From: Neurospora crassa OR74A
Lineage: Eukaryota > Ascomycota > Sordariomycetes > Sordariales > Sordariaceae
NCBI RefSeq assembly: GCF_000182925.2
Contig: NC_026503.1
Coordinates: 2,418,001-2,482,000 of the forward strand
Direction of reading: 5' to 3'
Length of the DNA stretch: 64,000 bases
The translations under genes and the position numbers were made by a program. This document shows positions 12,511 to 24,150 of this stretch, one piece after another. How positions within the stretch are numbered: the first letter of the stretch is position 1; each line of letters begins with the position of its first letter. Below the pieces are notes generated by a model. It was not told where the DNA came from, made no database searches, and saw only the letters and a list, made by a program, of their open reading frames with translations.

Positions 12511-13472
12511 AGATGAGAAATAGGAAGGGAAGGTAGTATAATTTAATGTAGGATACTAATAAGGTACTAAGTAAAATATAGCCTATATTTTCTATTATTA
12601 CTTTAAACGAAAAAATCTTTAATAGCATCCGCTATTATTAATATAGGATTAAAACCTATAACTTTAGGAAGAATACTCCTATATACTACCGTGCCTATTA
12701 GTAATATTTATAAATACTATTTTATATTATTTATTTATAGTCCGCCCTTATAAATTCTAATAATTCGTCCAATTTTCTATTTAGCAACTCTAATTTTCTA
12801 TTAACCAATTAACGCTAGGGACTATAGTTACAATTAGGGGAAGGGGGGATACGAATAGGAGTATTCGGTATAGAGATATTTATAGGAAAGCCGCTATTAC
12901 TAATAATAGGATTGTTAATAGGAATTACCGGATTAATATTAATATTAATATCGCCAATACTATAGTAGCTAAATTTTAAATAACCTTTACAATCGAAATT
13001 CCTAATTTAGAATATACTAAGTAACGTTGTAAAGAGACTGTTATTAATAAAGTGTATTTATATCGTAATCCAAAACGCTACTACGGACTAATATAATTAC
13101 TATAAGAGGGGGGTAGGTAGAGGGCTATTAATATTAGTAAAGTATATAATCTCGGCTACTATATCCTATATATTATTCTAAAAATTACAAATACTATAGG
13201 GGACCTCGAATATATAGCGGCGTAGCGATAGCGAATATTGCGATCTCTCGTTGAACTTTAGAAGGAAAAGACGTTAGAAAAAAAAAAAAAAAAATTAAAA
13301 AAAAAAAAAAATAGGAGAGGTAATAAGGGGAAGATAGCGTACCTTTGGTCTAACAAATATATATACTAATTAGACAGAATACTTCGTATAAATTTAAAAT
13401 TAGGGTGCTAATAAATATTTAAGCTAAAGCGATATTATATCCTAAATAAATAAGAGGGCGGATATTATTAAG

Positions 13473-13562
13473 AGAAACTCTACTCGTACGTTGAAGAAAC
13501 TCTATTCGCACGTGGATCCACCCTCCTCCCCCATACCCAACCCTAACCCTCTCAACTCCCAA
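13473..13562. repeat. MULE left terminal inverted repeat
   Basis: 90 bp starting AGAAACTCTACTCG; reverse complement of 16836-16925 with two mismatches. It includes a direct repeat of AGAAACTCTA within its first 40 bases and CCCTAACCCT near its inner end. Confidence 0.92.
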
Positions 13563-14059
13563 ACCGACCCGCACCTATCTAGTACGTACCGCGCCCGCCA
13601 AGCTCCTAAATTTCAACCCATTACACCCATCTAGGGGTCGCACTAGCTACCCTCGTACTACACTAGCTACCCAACCAATCTAACTTAGCGATTATTCTAG
13701 CATATGCTTCGTTGTATTACTTCCTCTACCAAACTACCCATTATTACCCTCGTCACCCTCAATCAATCCACCATATTGCGTATCGCCAGTTATCGCTAAG
13801 TTAATAAAGCGCTATCATCCTGTCGACGGTACGGATTGATCTATCACTTTTTAGTACATTTCCCCAGCTAACTGTGATATAGATAGCCAATATAGCAACC
13901 CCCTAGCCGACGGGCGCGTGCGACCGTGGCGCGGGTGATTACCCTAATTAAGCTCAAACAATCGACCTCTTCCTTATTAATCCTAGACTGAGACCCCTAA
14001 TAAGCACTACCCTAGTCGAGCCTACCTCTGCCTAGCTAGAGCCTATAGAGATTAATAGT

Positions 14060-15060
14060 AGTAACCCTAATAACGATAACGATAGTAATAGTATTTATAA
14101 CGAGCCTTATCCCCTCTTTATAATTTAGTATAATAATTTCGATAACCTTGCTAAAGTAGTTAGAGAGTGGAGTAAAGAGTAGGGCGGTTATTAATTTGTT
14201 AAGTTACGCTCTACCAATTTCGTTAAGGACTTCGGTTATACTACTATCGACTTTGTTTGTATTGTTAGTAGAATCCGTCCTTTTATTATATATAGTAAAT
14301 CTATATTAACCGCTAAACGGGGATATCCTTAGAGGGGAATTGCTAAGGTACTGAAGATGAATTTTAGGAGGTAGACCTTCGAAGTTAGGGAGGGATGTGC
14401 TATTTATAGCTATACTACTAGTATTATAATATAGATTCGCGGGGTCTTTAAGGTAGAATATAAGACCTTCGTTTCCTAATACTTCTACCGCCTTATTGTA
14501 AGGAATTGTGAGATTATAGAAGACTTGCGCAATTAATTCCCGGATCTCCAGTTTATAACTAGATAGTTCGAGAACTTTCGATATGCGTTTAAGCGAGAAA
14601 TTAATAGTAGTTATAACCCCTTCTAGTTTACTATGAAGTTGCTTATAGAGAAGGGGGTTTACTTTGAGGTTAATTAGGTAGATACCTCTTAATAGAGTAA
14701 ATCGATTGCCTTTTTTTAGAGTGATTTATGGGGAGAGTAGATGTGGAAGGAAAATCCTTGGGTTTAGATGTACGATAATATATATAAAACGAATAATAAA
14801 GGCTTAGCCTTTTTTTAGATTATTAGTATGATTGGTATTGGGTACGTTTTTAGTTACGGATTTAGCTTTGTTAATAACGAGAGACAAGAGGGATTTGATT
14901 GGTTAATGGACTAAGTTAATGCTCGCTGTGAGGCTGTTGGCGCCGCTACCCTATTAATTACGATAATTAACTACGATATAGTAATAAGGTTAGTTATTAA
15001 GTGAGTTTATCCTTAAGTTTAATTCTAGTTTTGTATCTTTTACGTTAATAAGAATGTGGT
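14060..15060 (+). pseudogene. MULE transposase remnant
   Basis: On the plus strand an N-terminal part reads STNFVKDFGYTTIDFVC, resembling the FAR1-like DNA-binding regions of MULE transposases. From about 14610 the transposase core follows: LLIEKGVYFEVNQVDT, then WKENPW and DNIYKTN (the first catalytic Asp in a D-N-x-Y-K-T-N box), GFSFVNNERQEGFDWL, and a second Asp region near NYDIVIRL around 14960-15000. TAG/TAA interruptions sit at expected Gln/Trp positions. Coding sequence probably continues to about 16500, but I cannot name domains there. Confidence 0.75.
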
Positions 15061-16700
15061 GTTATATATTAAGCGAAAGTGGGATAAAAAGGTAGTTATT
15101 TAAGTTAGTAATGCTTAAGCTGTTGTTAGTGTAGTATAAATATAGCGAGAAATATTAGTATTAATATAATTAGTAGTTTAGCCGATTGTCTAGCTAGCTT
15201 AGCTAGTTTAGCTTAGTAATGTAGTAAGTTTGGAGGAGTTTGACGAGGAGGATTAAGAGATAGTCAACCGCTTTAATCAATTAGTAGATGGTTTAGATAT
15301 TTTGGAAGCGCTCCTTAATACTGTAGAGTATTTACGGTTTAGGCTTTATACTCTTTGGAAGTATATATACTATGCGTATATTGTTGAGGTTTTTGATACT
15401 GTTTGGGAGAGGCTTTACAGTTTCTTTGCGTAGTAAATAGTAATTATTATATACTTAAAAGAGATATATATAGTGTTAAAGGAGGAGTGGGCTATTTGTT
15501 ACGTTAATAAGAGGATGAACTTTGGTTACCGTACTATATTACTAGTTGAGTTAGTAAATTGTAATTTAAAGAGTTTTATTGTTAGCGGTAAGCGTTGTTA
15601 ATCCTTATATTACCCCTTATATATTTTATAGTATACTAATTATCCTTCTAACTGTAGGTAATAGCTTAGTTATCTACGCCGTTATATAGAGTTTTAGTTT
15701 ATTTGTTGTAATGAAGCGTAGAATCGACGAGAAAGTTGAGAAGGAGATAAGATTTACTAAAAGAGACTATCTTAATATTGCTTGGTTAGGTAATATATTT
15801 AATTGGGTATGTTGGATTGTGTTTAATAAGGTTATAATGCAATATTGTATTGTATTGGGTGCTGTTCTAACGGTATAGAAATTAGTCCCCGATAAATTGG
15901 AGTTATGTATGGGCAAATTTATTAAGTAATTTAGTTTACTATGCTCGTACTCTTTGTTCCTTAGCCTTCTTATCCAATTGTTATTATTAAAGTTTAATAA
16001 GTTAGACTTTTATTTATACTGGTAGCTATAGAGAGTTATGTCTAACGAGGACGAGTATTTAAGATATTACGACTTTAATTGTATTGAGAACCTTCGCGGT
16101 CGCTCTTGTAATGTGGCGCCCTTCGTTAGCGACCCTTACGCCCCCCGATTGATTGCGCTAGTCAATATTTAAGCGCCTCCTCTATTGATTGTGCTAGTTT
16201 AATTCTAAGTGGTAGTATTACAAGGTTAGGGATAGTCTCGCTTTTAGCCTACCTGCGGCCGCTAGCCTAGAGTAAGCCGTAACCCTACGGTATCGATACG
16301 AGTAGTATTATTAATTTAGCGAAATACATTTAATTGGGAGGGTATAGATTTGGAGGTAGAGGATGTAGTAGATGCCTAGCCGTTTGCTTTGTCGTAGAGG
16401 GGATGAGGCTGCCCGTGAGGCTCTATATGAGGAAGGGGTAGAGGAGGGAGAGGAGGCAGCTCTATACGGGGTAGAGGAGGCTATATTATTAGTACAGTAA
16501 GAGGAGGAGGTACGCTAGCTAGTACCCTAGTTGGTATTTAAGTTTAGTAAGGGAGATTCGTTGGTAGTTAGAGTGTTCGATTATATAGTAGAAATTAGAT
16601 AGATTATAAATATATAGATTAATGTGGATTGAGTGCGACTGATTAATCGTTCAATTGAGTCGTTTAATTGAGTGCGATGTGCGACCGTACCGCTAAATGC

Positions 16701-16745
16701 CCTGTAAAGTGCGCTGTAAAGTGCGCTGTAAAGTGCGCTGTAAAT
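16701..16745. repeat. 12-bp tandem repeat in the MULE
   Basis: Nearly four copies of a unit GCGCTGTAAAGT, hardly mutated. It lies between the MULE coding remnant and the right inverted end. Confidence 0.8.
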
Positions 16746-16835
16746 GATTAGTTTGGAGTCTGGGCTTGGTATGGTACGTAAGAATGAAATGCTTAGATTT
16801 CTGGGCGAAATTTATGAAAGAATACATTGGAGATG

Positions 16836-16925
16836 TTGGGAGTTGAGAGGGTTAGGGTTGGGTATGGGGGAGGAGGGTGGATCTACGTGCGAATAGAGTT
16901 TCTTCAACGTGCGAGTAGAGTTTCT
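16836..16925. repeat. MULE right terminal inverted repeat
   Basis: Inverted partner of 13473-13562, ending CGAGTAGAGTTTCT. TATTATTAAA follows directly. Confidence 0.92.
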
Positions 16926-17807
16926 TATTATTAAAGGATAGGAAAGGAGTAGCTAATTAGAAGTTAATAATAAGTATAGGGTAAGAGGAGGGAGAGGACG
17001 GAGCGAAAAGAAAGAAAACGGAGAGGAGAAGCGAATATATTAATTAAGCTTATAAGGGAAATAGGGATTAGTATATAAGTATATAATAAAAATACGTATA
17101 TTTATAATAAGGGCTAGTTTAAGTAAGGGGGTAGCCGAGGTAGTTATAGAGTTAAAGGAGGGGGTAGTAAATATAATTATAAAAATAAAGATAGGAGGAA
17201 GAAGAGAAGAGAGGTAAAGAAGGTAGGTGGAAGGGGTATTATATAAATGAGGGAGGAGGTCCTTATACGAATATAAATCAAAGTAAACGAATATAATTTT
17301 AAGCAGGCGAATATAAATTAATATAGGGTAAAAAAAGTATTAAATAATTATATAGATAGTAGGAGGAGGTAAATAGAAGGATAAAACGAAGGTAATAATT
17401 AAAAGGGGAAGGATAGGACGAATAAATAATAATGGCGGTTATAAAAAAGTAGGAGAAAAAGGTAGAAAATAGGAAAATACGTAATTTGGATTATAGTAAG
17501 GAAAGTAGGGGTAGTAATTAAGAATTATATTATTAAAACGAAAAGAGTAATATAAAAACGAGGCGAAGGTAATAGGAAGGTAATTAAGAAGGAATAATAT
17601 AAATAAGGAAAATTTATAGAAGAAATAATATATAAAATTATAGGAGGTATAAGAAGGAAACGAAGGTCCTAAAGATAGAACTTATAAGGAGGGGAATTAT
17701 ATTTAAAATTTATAGTAGGGATTGTATTGATGTGGGGAGGATGGTTCTTTTTTTCTGTTTTTTCCTTTCTTGCTTTGAAACTCTTGCTTTTATATGATGA
17801 GTGGAGG

Positions 17808-18218
17808 TGTTAGGGCCTTGGTTTGTTATGCATTGAGGAGCAGATCCACTGCGCTAGTCGGTCAGGACCCTAGGAATGTACTAAGTAAGGAAGAGGATAT
17901 AAGGAGGAGATCCCGAGCTGAGAATAGGCGGAAGGACAGGCACTCCTAATCAAACAACACTTTTTCCTCGCAGATAAACCAAGAAGTTCCACTCCCAAAC
18001 TATAGAATTATCGCTGAGCGCTCTCATAATAGTAAGCCTAGCAACCCTCTTATAAAAGAAACTAACTTCTAAACTCGCCCGTTAATCTAAAGCTAATAAG
18101 AAGGGTTTTATCCTTCTTATTGGTCTTTGACGGTAATTAATAAGTTGTAACTTTGTTACTCTATTTCAATTCCTAAGGACGAAGGCTATGTTCAATTCCA
18201 GATCTGCTCCCCGCTACA
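17808..18218. mobile_element. Possible solo LTR inside the Gypsy element
   Basis: A 411-bp island of more normal composition that begins TGTTAGGGCC and ends CCGCTACA (TG...CA). Each end carries a GGAGCAGATC-like word in opposite orientation, and a perfect 10-base hairpin stem (AATAAGAAGG) lies near 18095-18122. No 5-bp target duplication is visible (GGAGG against TTTAG), so an LTR is inferred from form only. A less mutated piece of the Gypsy 3' region is the alternative. Confidence 0.4.
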
Positions 18219-18600
18219 TTTAGGTGTGGTAGGGTGCTTTTCGTGTTGGTGTGGTTTTTGCTCCATTTCAGTATTTAAAATTCGCAATAAATTATAATAA
18301 GTACGAATAATAGAGAATAGCCTATAAGAGGAGCCTTAGGATTCAATTGCGTAAGTATTATACAATGGGCGTAGATAACGGAGGGTACCCTATAAAAATA
18401 TTAAGCTATACTATAAATACAAATAATAGAAAATATCTAGTAAGAGGAATTATAGGGTATAATTATATTAATATCCTAAAATACGTATTAACACTCTTAA
18501 ATTCAATATAATACTCCTTATTAAATAAAATGAAATTTACTACCTTATACGCCTATAGAACGATAATCTTAATAATAATCGGGAACCTAACTAATTTTTT

Positions 18601-19168
18601 AAATTTAATACCAATTTTGTATCTACATTAGAATTTATAAGAATAGATATTATAATACCAATATTCTAGCGGGCAGAACGTTAGTACTTTAAATTTAATA
18701 CTAGTTTCGTATCTACACTAGAATTTATAAAAATAAATATTATAATACTAATATTCTAGCGAATAGAATACTAATGCTTTAAATCTAATACCAGTTTCGT
18801 ATTTATATTAAAATTTATAAAAATAAATATTATAATACCGATATTCTAATAGGCAGCTTCATATCCGCATTTAGAGCTTATAAAAATAAATATTACAATA
18901 CTAATATTCTAATAAGCGGCTCGCTACATTTGGAATTTATAAAAATAAATATTATACTACCGATATTCTAGTAAGTAATTTTGTATCTATATTTAAAACT
19001 CGTAAGAATAAATATTACAATACTAATATTCTAGCGGGCAGCTTTATATCCGTATTTAGAATTTAAGAGAAGGGATATTACAATACCGATATTCGGGCGG
19101 GTAGTTTTATATCTATATTTAGAATTTAGGAAAAAGGATATTATAATACTAATATTTTAGCGGGCGGT
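18601..19168. repeat. Tandem array of three 90-bp and five shorter (59-63 bp) units
   Basis: Each unit contains GAATTTATAAAAATAAATA and ends with a variant of ATATTCTAGCGGGCAG. Units starting at 18601, 18691 and 18781 are 90 bp; the following five are 59-63 bp because they lack a segment of about 27 bp. Differences are mainly RIP-type. The array lies about 220 bp before the Gypsy 3' LTR. Confidence 0.9.
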
Positions 19169-19372
19169 TCGCCGGTAGTAAAGTAATTATAATATTTAGG
19201 ATATAACGTTAGTAATTATCCTAAATAATAGTTCGCTTAAATTAAAGGGCAAAGATATCGTACCTTCGCTAATAATATAACTTAATAACGCTACAATAGT
19301 ACAATACCTACGCCCTCCGCTACTTAACTAGGACCTACTACAAATCGTAAAAATTCCGAGGACGGAACTTAT

Positions 19373-19383
19373 AAGGGGGAAGG
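19373..19383 (+). other. Gypsy polypurine tract
   Basis: AAGGGGGAAGG, three bases before the 3' LTR. It fixes the plus-strand direction of the element. Confidence 0.7.
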
Positions 19384-19386
19384 TTA

Positions 19387-19726
19387 TATTAGGAAGCTAA
19401 GAACTTATATATAGAAGTACTTTAACGGCTATTACTCCCCTTCGTTAATTAATGCGTAGGATTACTAATAATAATGCTTATATTAGGTCGGGCTTATAGG
19501 AAGGATAATCCGGTACTGTACTGAAGCGCTAAATTAATATAAGATTCTATAATATTCGTTAGCGGATAAATAGAATTTATATAGGTATAAAAGAGGTTTA
19601 ACGGAGCGTAGTTTATTGTAGTCGGTAACTATTAATATATCTTTAGATTGACCCTTAACTTACCGTCCCCTACGTATAGCTACGACCGTAGTTACTTCAG
19701 CCTACCTTTCGCCTACGTTCCTAATA
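19387..19726 (+). repeat. Gypsy 3' LTR
   Basis: 340 bp, same length as the 5' LTR. It begins TATTAGG (from TGTTAGG) and ends CTAATA, followed by the target duplication CCAAA. Confidence 0.9.
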
Positions 19727-19918
19727 CCAAATCCGGTAAATAGGTAGGGAACCTTACTTCACTTAAAAGGTTAATTCCTATCTCTCCAATAGCTCTTTAG
19801 GTAATTTTAGTTCGGTAAAAAGGTATATTATTTTACTAAAAGACAATATTATTATCCGGATATTCGCGAACAAAGGTAACGACTATCGGAAGGATAAAAA
19901 AGATATACTTCTAAGTAG
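19727..19918 (-). pseudogene. Mariner transposase, middle piece
   Basis: A 192-bp strip stranded between the two LTR elements. On the minus strand it reads YPDNNIVF, then NNIPFYRTKIT (the QDNAPxHxA block with the catalytic Asp changed to Asn), RAIGEIGINLL, and TYLPDL, the first half of PDLNPIEN. The frame joins the N-terminal piece across the AGTAG duplication and the C-terminal piece across CCAAA. Confidence 0.88.
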
Positions 19919-20257
19919 TGTTACGCGAAGATGTACTTCACAAGTGATAATAATAAAGAATGATAATATAAGCAATTGGTTGTTGGATAGAGTAATAGTA
20001 TATAACGATTAATAATAGTTTTATTAAAGGAAATTAAAGATAAGAACTATCGCAAGCCTCAACCTAGAACCTCGTATACGACTTTATTAAATATAAGTAA
20101 GATAAATATAAGGTTAGTATAATATAAATTAATAATCCGTTAACCTTAATAGAGGTTAACGGAACGAATACTCTTATATAGTAAACTATATACTCTAGCG
20201 AATATCTACTATAATAAAATAGAGCATTTAGGTATCTACTAAAAATACCCTATAATA
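19919..20257 (-). repeat. LTR element, left LTR (3' LTR of the element)
   Basis: 339 bp. On the minus strand it starts TATTATAGGG and ends CGCGTAACA. Strongly mutated compared with the right copy. Confidence 0.9.
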
Positions 20258-20267
20258 TCTCCCCCTT
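20258..20267 (-). other. Polypurine tract of the minus-strand LTR element
   Basis: AAGGGGGAGA on the minus strand, directly next to the LTR boundary at 20257. Confidence 0.75.
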
Positions 20268-20519
20268 AATAAAAGGAGAAGAATACTCGCTATTTATATA
20301 ATATCATCAAATCTAATTACATACATAAAAGATCCGGTTATCTATTAGAATCTTTATTTATTTGCTTATATCTAAATTAGTTACCTAATATAAAAACGTA
20401 TATCTACCCGAATAGAGTATATAATTTAATAACCCAATACCAATCCTTTAATAACCGAATTTGTAATAAAATATATAATTATCAAAATTATTTTCTTCTA
20501 TCTCCTTATTCTCATTTAT

Positions 20520-23500
20520 ACGCTATATATTTTAATAAAAATGTTTACGTCCTAGTAGAAAGTCCTCTTACTCCCAATCGGTAGGAAGATAATTGTAGCG
20601 AAGAAAACGGGTAGTAAATAAAGTATCGAAGTGAAAATTAAAGCGAACTAATATTATATAAAATTTATTAGATAATTCCGTTAAGCTGGGTATATATTGA
20701 GGCGAAAAGTTACTGGAACGAATACTATAAGGAGTAGTAATATTAGGAAGGGCTTCGAATATACGAGTTTTATTAGTAGCTAAGGTTGTGGGATAGTAGC
20801 GAATACGAATTTCTTACGCTTCTCCAAATTCGGTATAGAGGGTCGTTAATTCTACTTATAGCTTTTATATAATTTTACCTTAATATTTATTAGAGATTGT
20901 TAAAACTTTAGTTTACTTCTCTAAAATATTCGCTAATATACCTTCAATTTCTTTACGAGAGATAAAGTTAATAGGTAGGGTAGCTTCCTTATTAACTTTA
21001 ATAATACAATTAATTACTTTCTCAACTATAGGAAGTTCGTTTAAGGCTAATTTAATAAGTATTACTTAAATATAATAAAAATAATTAAATCTACCTAGTA
21101 GACTATTAATCTATTCGGGGAATTTAATACTATAATTAGAATATTAGATAGTAAATAGTATTGCTTTTAAAGGGATATAATTAATAAAATTAGTATTTCT
21201 ATTGCATCTCTTATTAAAAGTAAGGTTAAAAGTTGCCTTGGTATTACGAATTAATTTATATTGCGAAAAGGAGTAGTTGCTAGTAAACTACTTCTTATAT
21301 TCCTCCTTATTCTCTATATATGTTTTAACGATCTTCTTAATTTCCGTACGTAGTTCTTAATTGATTTTAATACTAAAATTAGCGCAATCCTTATTATAAT
21401 TAGCGAAGGCGTTAGCGAAGGTCGGATATACTTTTCCTTTATTACTACTTTCGCTAATAGTAGTTAAATATAATTATACAATATAGATTAGAATTTTATA
21501 TACCTTTCTCGGAATTACTTTAGTAATTAGGGTTTTAATACGAAATAAAATAAGGGCCGGTCTAATTAAGGGTTATAAAATTTTACGAACTTTATTAGCT
21601 AGCTAGGCGAACTTTCAATACTCTTAAATTTCAGAGAAATTAATATTACTAATATTAATAATACGGCCGTTAGGGTAGATATTATAGAGAGTAATTAAGT
21701 AATACGCTTAAAAATGTTCGTTAGTAATAATTAATTCCTCTATATATCCTTTTCCGAAGAAAATATTATTAAATTTAATAGCGATCGTAGGAACTAAATC
21801 GAATTCTCTGCTAAAGTATAATTTTTAAATTTTAATATTATTAAATTTAATAAAAGTATTAAATTCCTACTCCTATTAAGATTTATTATAACTATTAGGA
21901 ATTAAGTCCTTTGGAAGTTCGTTTAATAAAAGTATAGGCGTAAGGTAAGTAAAATTACTATTAATAGAGTATAGGATTGCTAAATTTATATTAATTAATT
22001 TACTTGTACAATCGATAATACTATAAAGAATAGAATATAATTTATTTTCGTATAGTATAAAAAAATAGTTAGTAATTATAATCGGTATTAAGCATCTACT
22101 ATTTTCCGCTTTCTTAGGGTTATAAATAAGAATTCCTTAAGTAAGTTAGAAGGATTTACTAGGAAGACGGTTAAAGGGATTATAGGGGTAACAATTTTAA
22201 CCGAAATTATTAAACGTATTGATAATATATTTATAGCAAATATAATTAAAGAAATATCCGAGCGAAATTAAGTCTATTTATTCAATAAGATTAGTTATAA
22301 AATTAGGTAGTACTACATATATATTATTTATTCCCAAATTAATAATTTTGTTAGGAATACCGTTAATAGTATAACAGTTGAGGCATTTTACTATATTAAT
22401 TAATACGCCGAACCGTAGGTTGTATTCGAGTAATTATAGGGTGAACTACTAGTTTATTATAAAATTATATAAATTGCCATCGTAGTCAAAACTATTAACC
22501 CAATCATTAAGAATTACAAATAGGTTATTAGTAGACAGCGGGGAGTTTATATCGATATCGGCTATCTTATTGTACTATAGTTGTAATTAGTAAGTATAAA
22601 ATAAAAGAAGATTAATAAATAATAATTAGTTCTAATAAGATTATTATATAAGGTTGTAGTAGAGTTGAATGTATAGGGATAGAGTAGGTAGTAATAAAAT
22701 TACTAGGGTAAGAAGGAGAGAATATAAGAGTAGCTAAATAATTTTAACTTTTTTAAAAATTATATATACGTACTAAAATTCTTCCTTTACAAATACTTAC
22801 CTACTAGGGCCGTTTACCGTATATAACCGTAGTTGCTATTACTTTCGTATAACTATACGTACCTACCTAATTAAGATAGAAATTTTTAATTAAAATTATA
22901 AGTAGCGTACAATATATTATCCTATATACTACTAGTAATAGGCCTACTTCTACTTAAATATACTTCTAAGCAAAATTCTAGAAATTTTAATCGAAAATAT
23001 AGAAAACATAACTTCCGTAGGAAAGTCCAATATAGAAAGAAAATAGAAAAACTTTAAACAAAAGAAACGTTCTCAAATTCTTATAGTTTCCAAATAATCT
23101 CCCTCTCTTTTTAACGAAAAACGTCGCATCTTCCGTCAATTCTAACGCCTCATAGAACTTAATACCGAATACAATACCTAGCGTATAGAGAGTTTTATCG
23201 AGACTATTGCGAAGGTTATTACGTTCTTCCTTAGAGAGGGTAAAATTCTACTAACATAATACTATACCGTAGAATAATTAATTAAGGTTATTAGTAAGAA
23301 TTTAGCGTCTTTTTAGGTAATTCTTTAAATATCCTTTAATTGTATTATTAAATCCGTAGAAGGTAATATAAATATTAATCTTACTATCCTAATAAATACC
23401 TTTCTTTATCTTATTAGGTTCTACATTAAGGAAATACATTCCGATATCCAATACTTTAAAAGGTTCCTCCTTAATTATTTAATAACTACTAATATTAGCC

Positions 23501-24150
23501 CTAGAAACGGATTCAATAAAAGTTTAATTCTAATTTTCTAAATCTTTAATACAATTGTATAAATCCTTAAATATTTTGCAAAGTACTATATTATCCGTTA
23601 TTATACTATTACTATTAATTTTAATTAATAGAATAAAAGTATCAGATCCAACGTCGAAGCGTACAATTTATAGGTTATTAGTAAAATAAACATTCTAGCG
23701 AAAGGCTAAATATATAGAAGGAGTAAGAGCCTTCGGAATAGCTAACAGAAAGTAACTACCGTTACTTAATATTACGGGCGGTAATTTTTATTATTCAATT
23801 TATTTTTCGCTTACCGGGGTCCAATTTATTAATTCTTTAAAGTTTATTTTTAAAATTTATTTAGAAATATTATAGCCTATAATTAGAATTAGTATATATT
23901 CGCAAAGATAAATAGGAAGTTAATTAATATTATCGAATAAAGGTTGCCGGTTAATATAATTAATATAAAGATTTTTTATTTAACTAGCCAAACTAGTAGC
24001 ATTATACAAATTTCTAGCGCTAATTATAGTTATTTCGCTAATTAGGTTAATAAGACTACTAGAACGCTAATTACAATAAATAGTAGGATTTTCGTACAAT
24101 TGAAAAATAATACATCTTACAGCAACAGGCGCTGGGAAATTGAAACCGGG
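20520..24150 (-). pseudogene. Unrecognised long coding remnant of the minus-strand LTR element
   Basis: Two stretches on the minus strand (about 24150-23095 and 22500-20520) read as protein with only occasional TAA/TAG at likely Gln positions, while the other frames are dense in stops. The first has CEYILILIIGYN and VRFDVGSDTF. The second starts near NDWVNSFDYDG and continues with NNIYVVLPNFITNLIE and LTQGILIYNP, faintly like the protease and pre-integrase part of Copia elements, then a long part rich in Lys, Asn and Glu (KKIVKTYIENKEEYKK; YPTFANAFANYNKDC). I do not recognise the protein. No polymerase motif was found. Confidence 0.5.

Larger units (their letters stand above)
13473..16925 (+). 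mobile_element. Mutator-like element (MULE, Hop type) nested in the Gypsy element
   Basis: A 3,453-bp insertion with 90-bp inverted ends differing at only two positions, flanked by TATTATTAAG (13463-13472) and TATTATTAAA (16926-16935), a 10-bp target duplication with one RIP-type change. Size, long inverted ends and a 9-10 bp duplication fit fungal Mutator-like elements such as Fusarium Hop. A damaged transposase lies on the plus strand. The inverted ends are much less mutated than the interior and contain a short telomere-like word (CCCTAACCCT). It lies downstream of the Gypsy pol region, between the minisatellite and the candidate solo LTR. Confidence 0.88.
6199..19726 (+). mobile_element. 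RIP-damaged Gypsy (Ty3) LTR retrotransposon
   Basis: Two 340-bp direct repeats (6199-6538 and 19387-19726) bound the element, and CCAAA stands outside both (6194-6198, 19727-19731) as the 5-bp target duplication. A purine tract precedes the 3' LTR and a primer-binding-like site follows the 5' LTR, so it runs on the plus strand. Domain order protease, reverse transcriptase, RNase H, integrase places it in Gypsy. Present length is 13.5 kb; without the Mutator-like insertion it is about 10.1 kb, and without the possible solo LTR about 9.65 kb. Roughly 4-5 kb of non-coding, repeat-bearing sequence follows integrase, long for a fungal Gypsy element. Heavy CpA to TpA change breaks all frames. Confidence 0.92.

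Noticed and set aside
12131-12628. 165-residue minus-strand frame rich in Tyr, Ile, Leu and Phe, membrane-like
   Set aside because: It is the translation of the A/T-rich minisatellite; composition alone makes it look hydrophobic.
13540-13562. CCCTAACCCT as an interstitial telomere
   Set aside because: Only one and a half units, and it is part of a transposon inverted end present twice; not a telomere scar.
18601-19168. CRISPR-like spaced repeats
   Set aside because: The genome is a fungus, and the units are head-to-tail copies without unique spacers.
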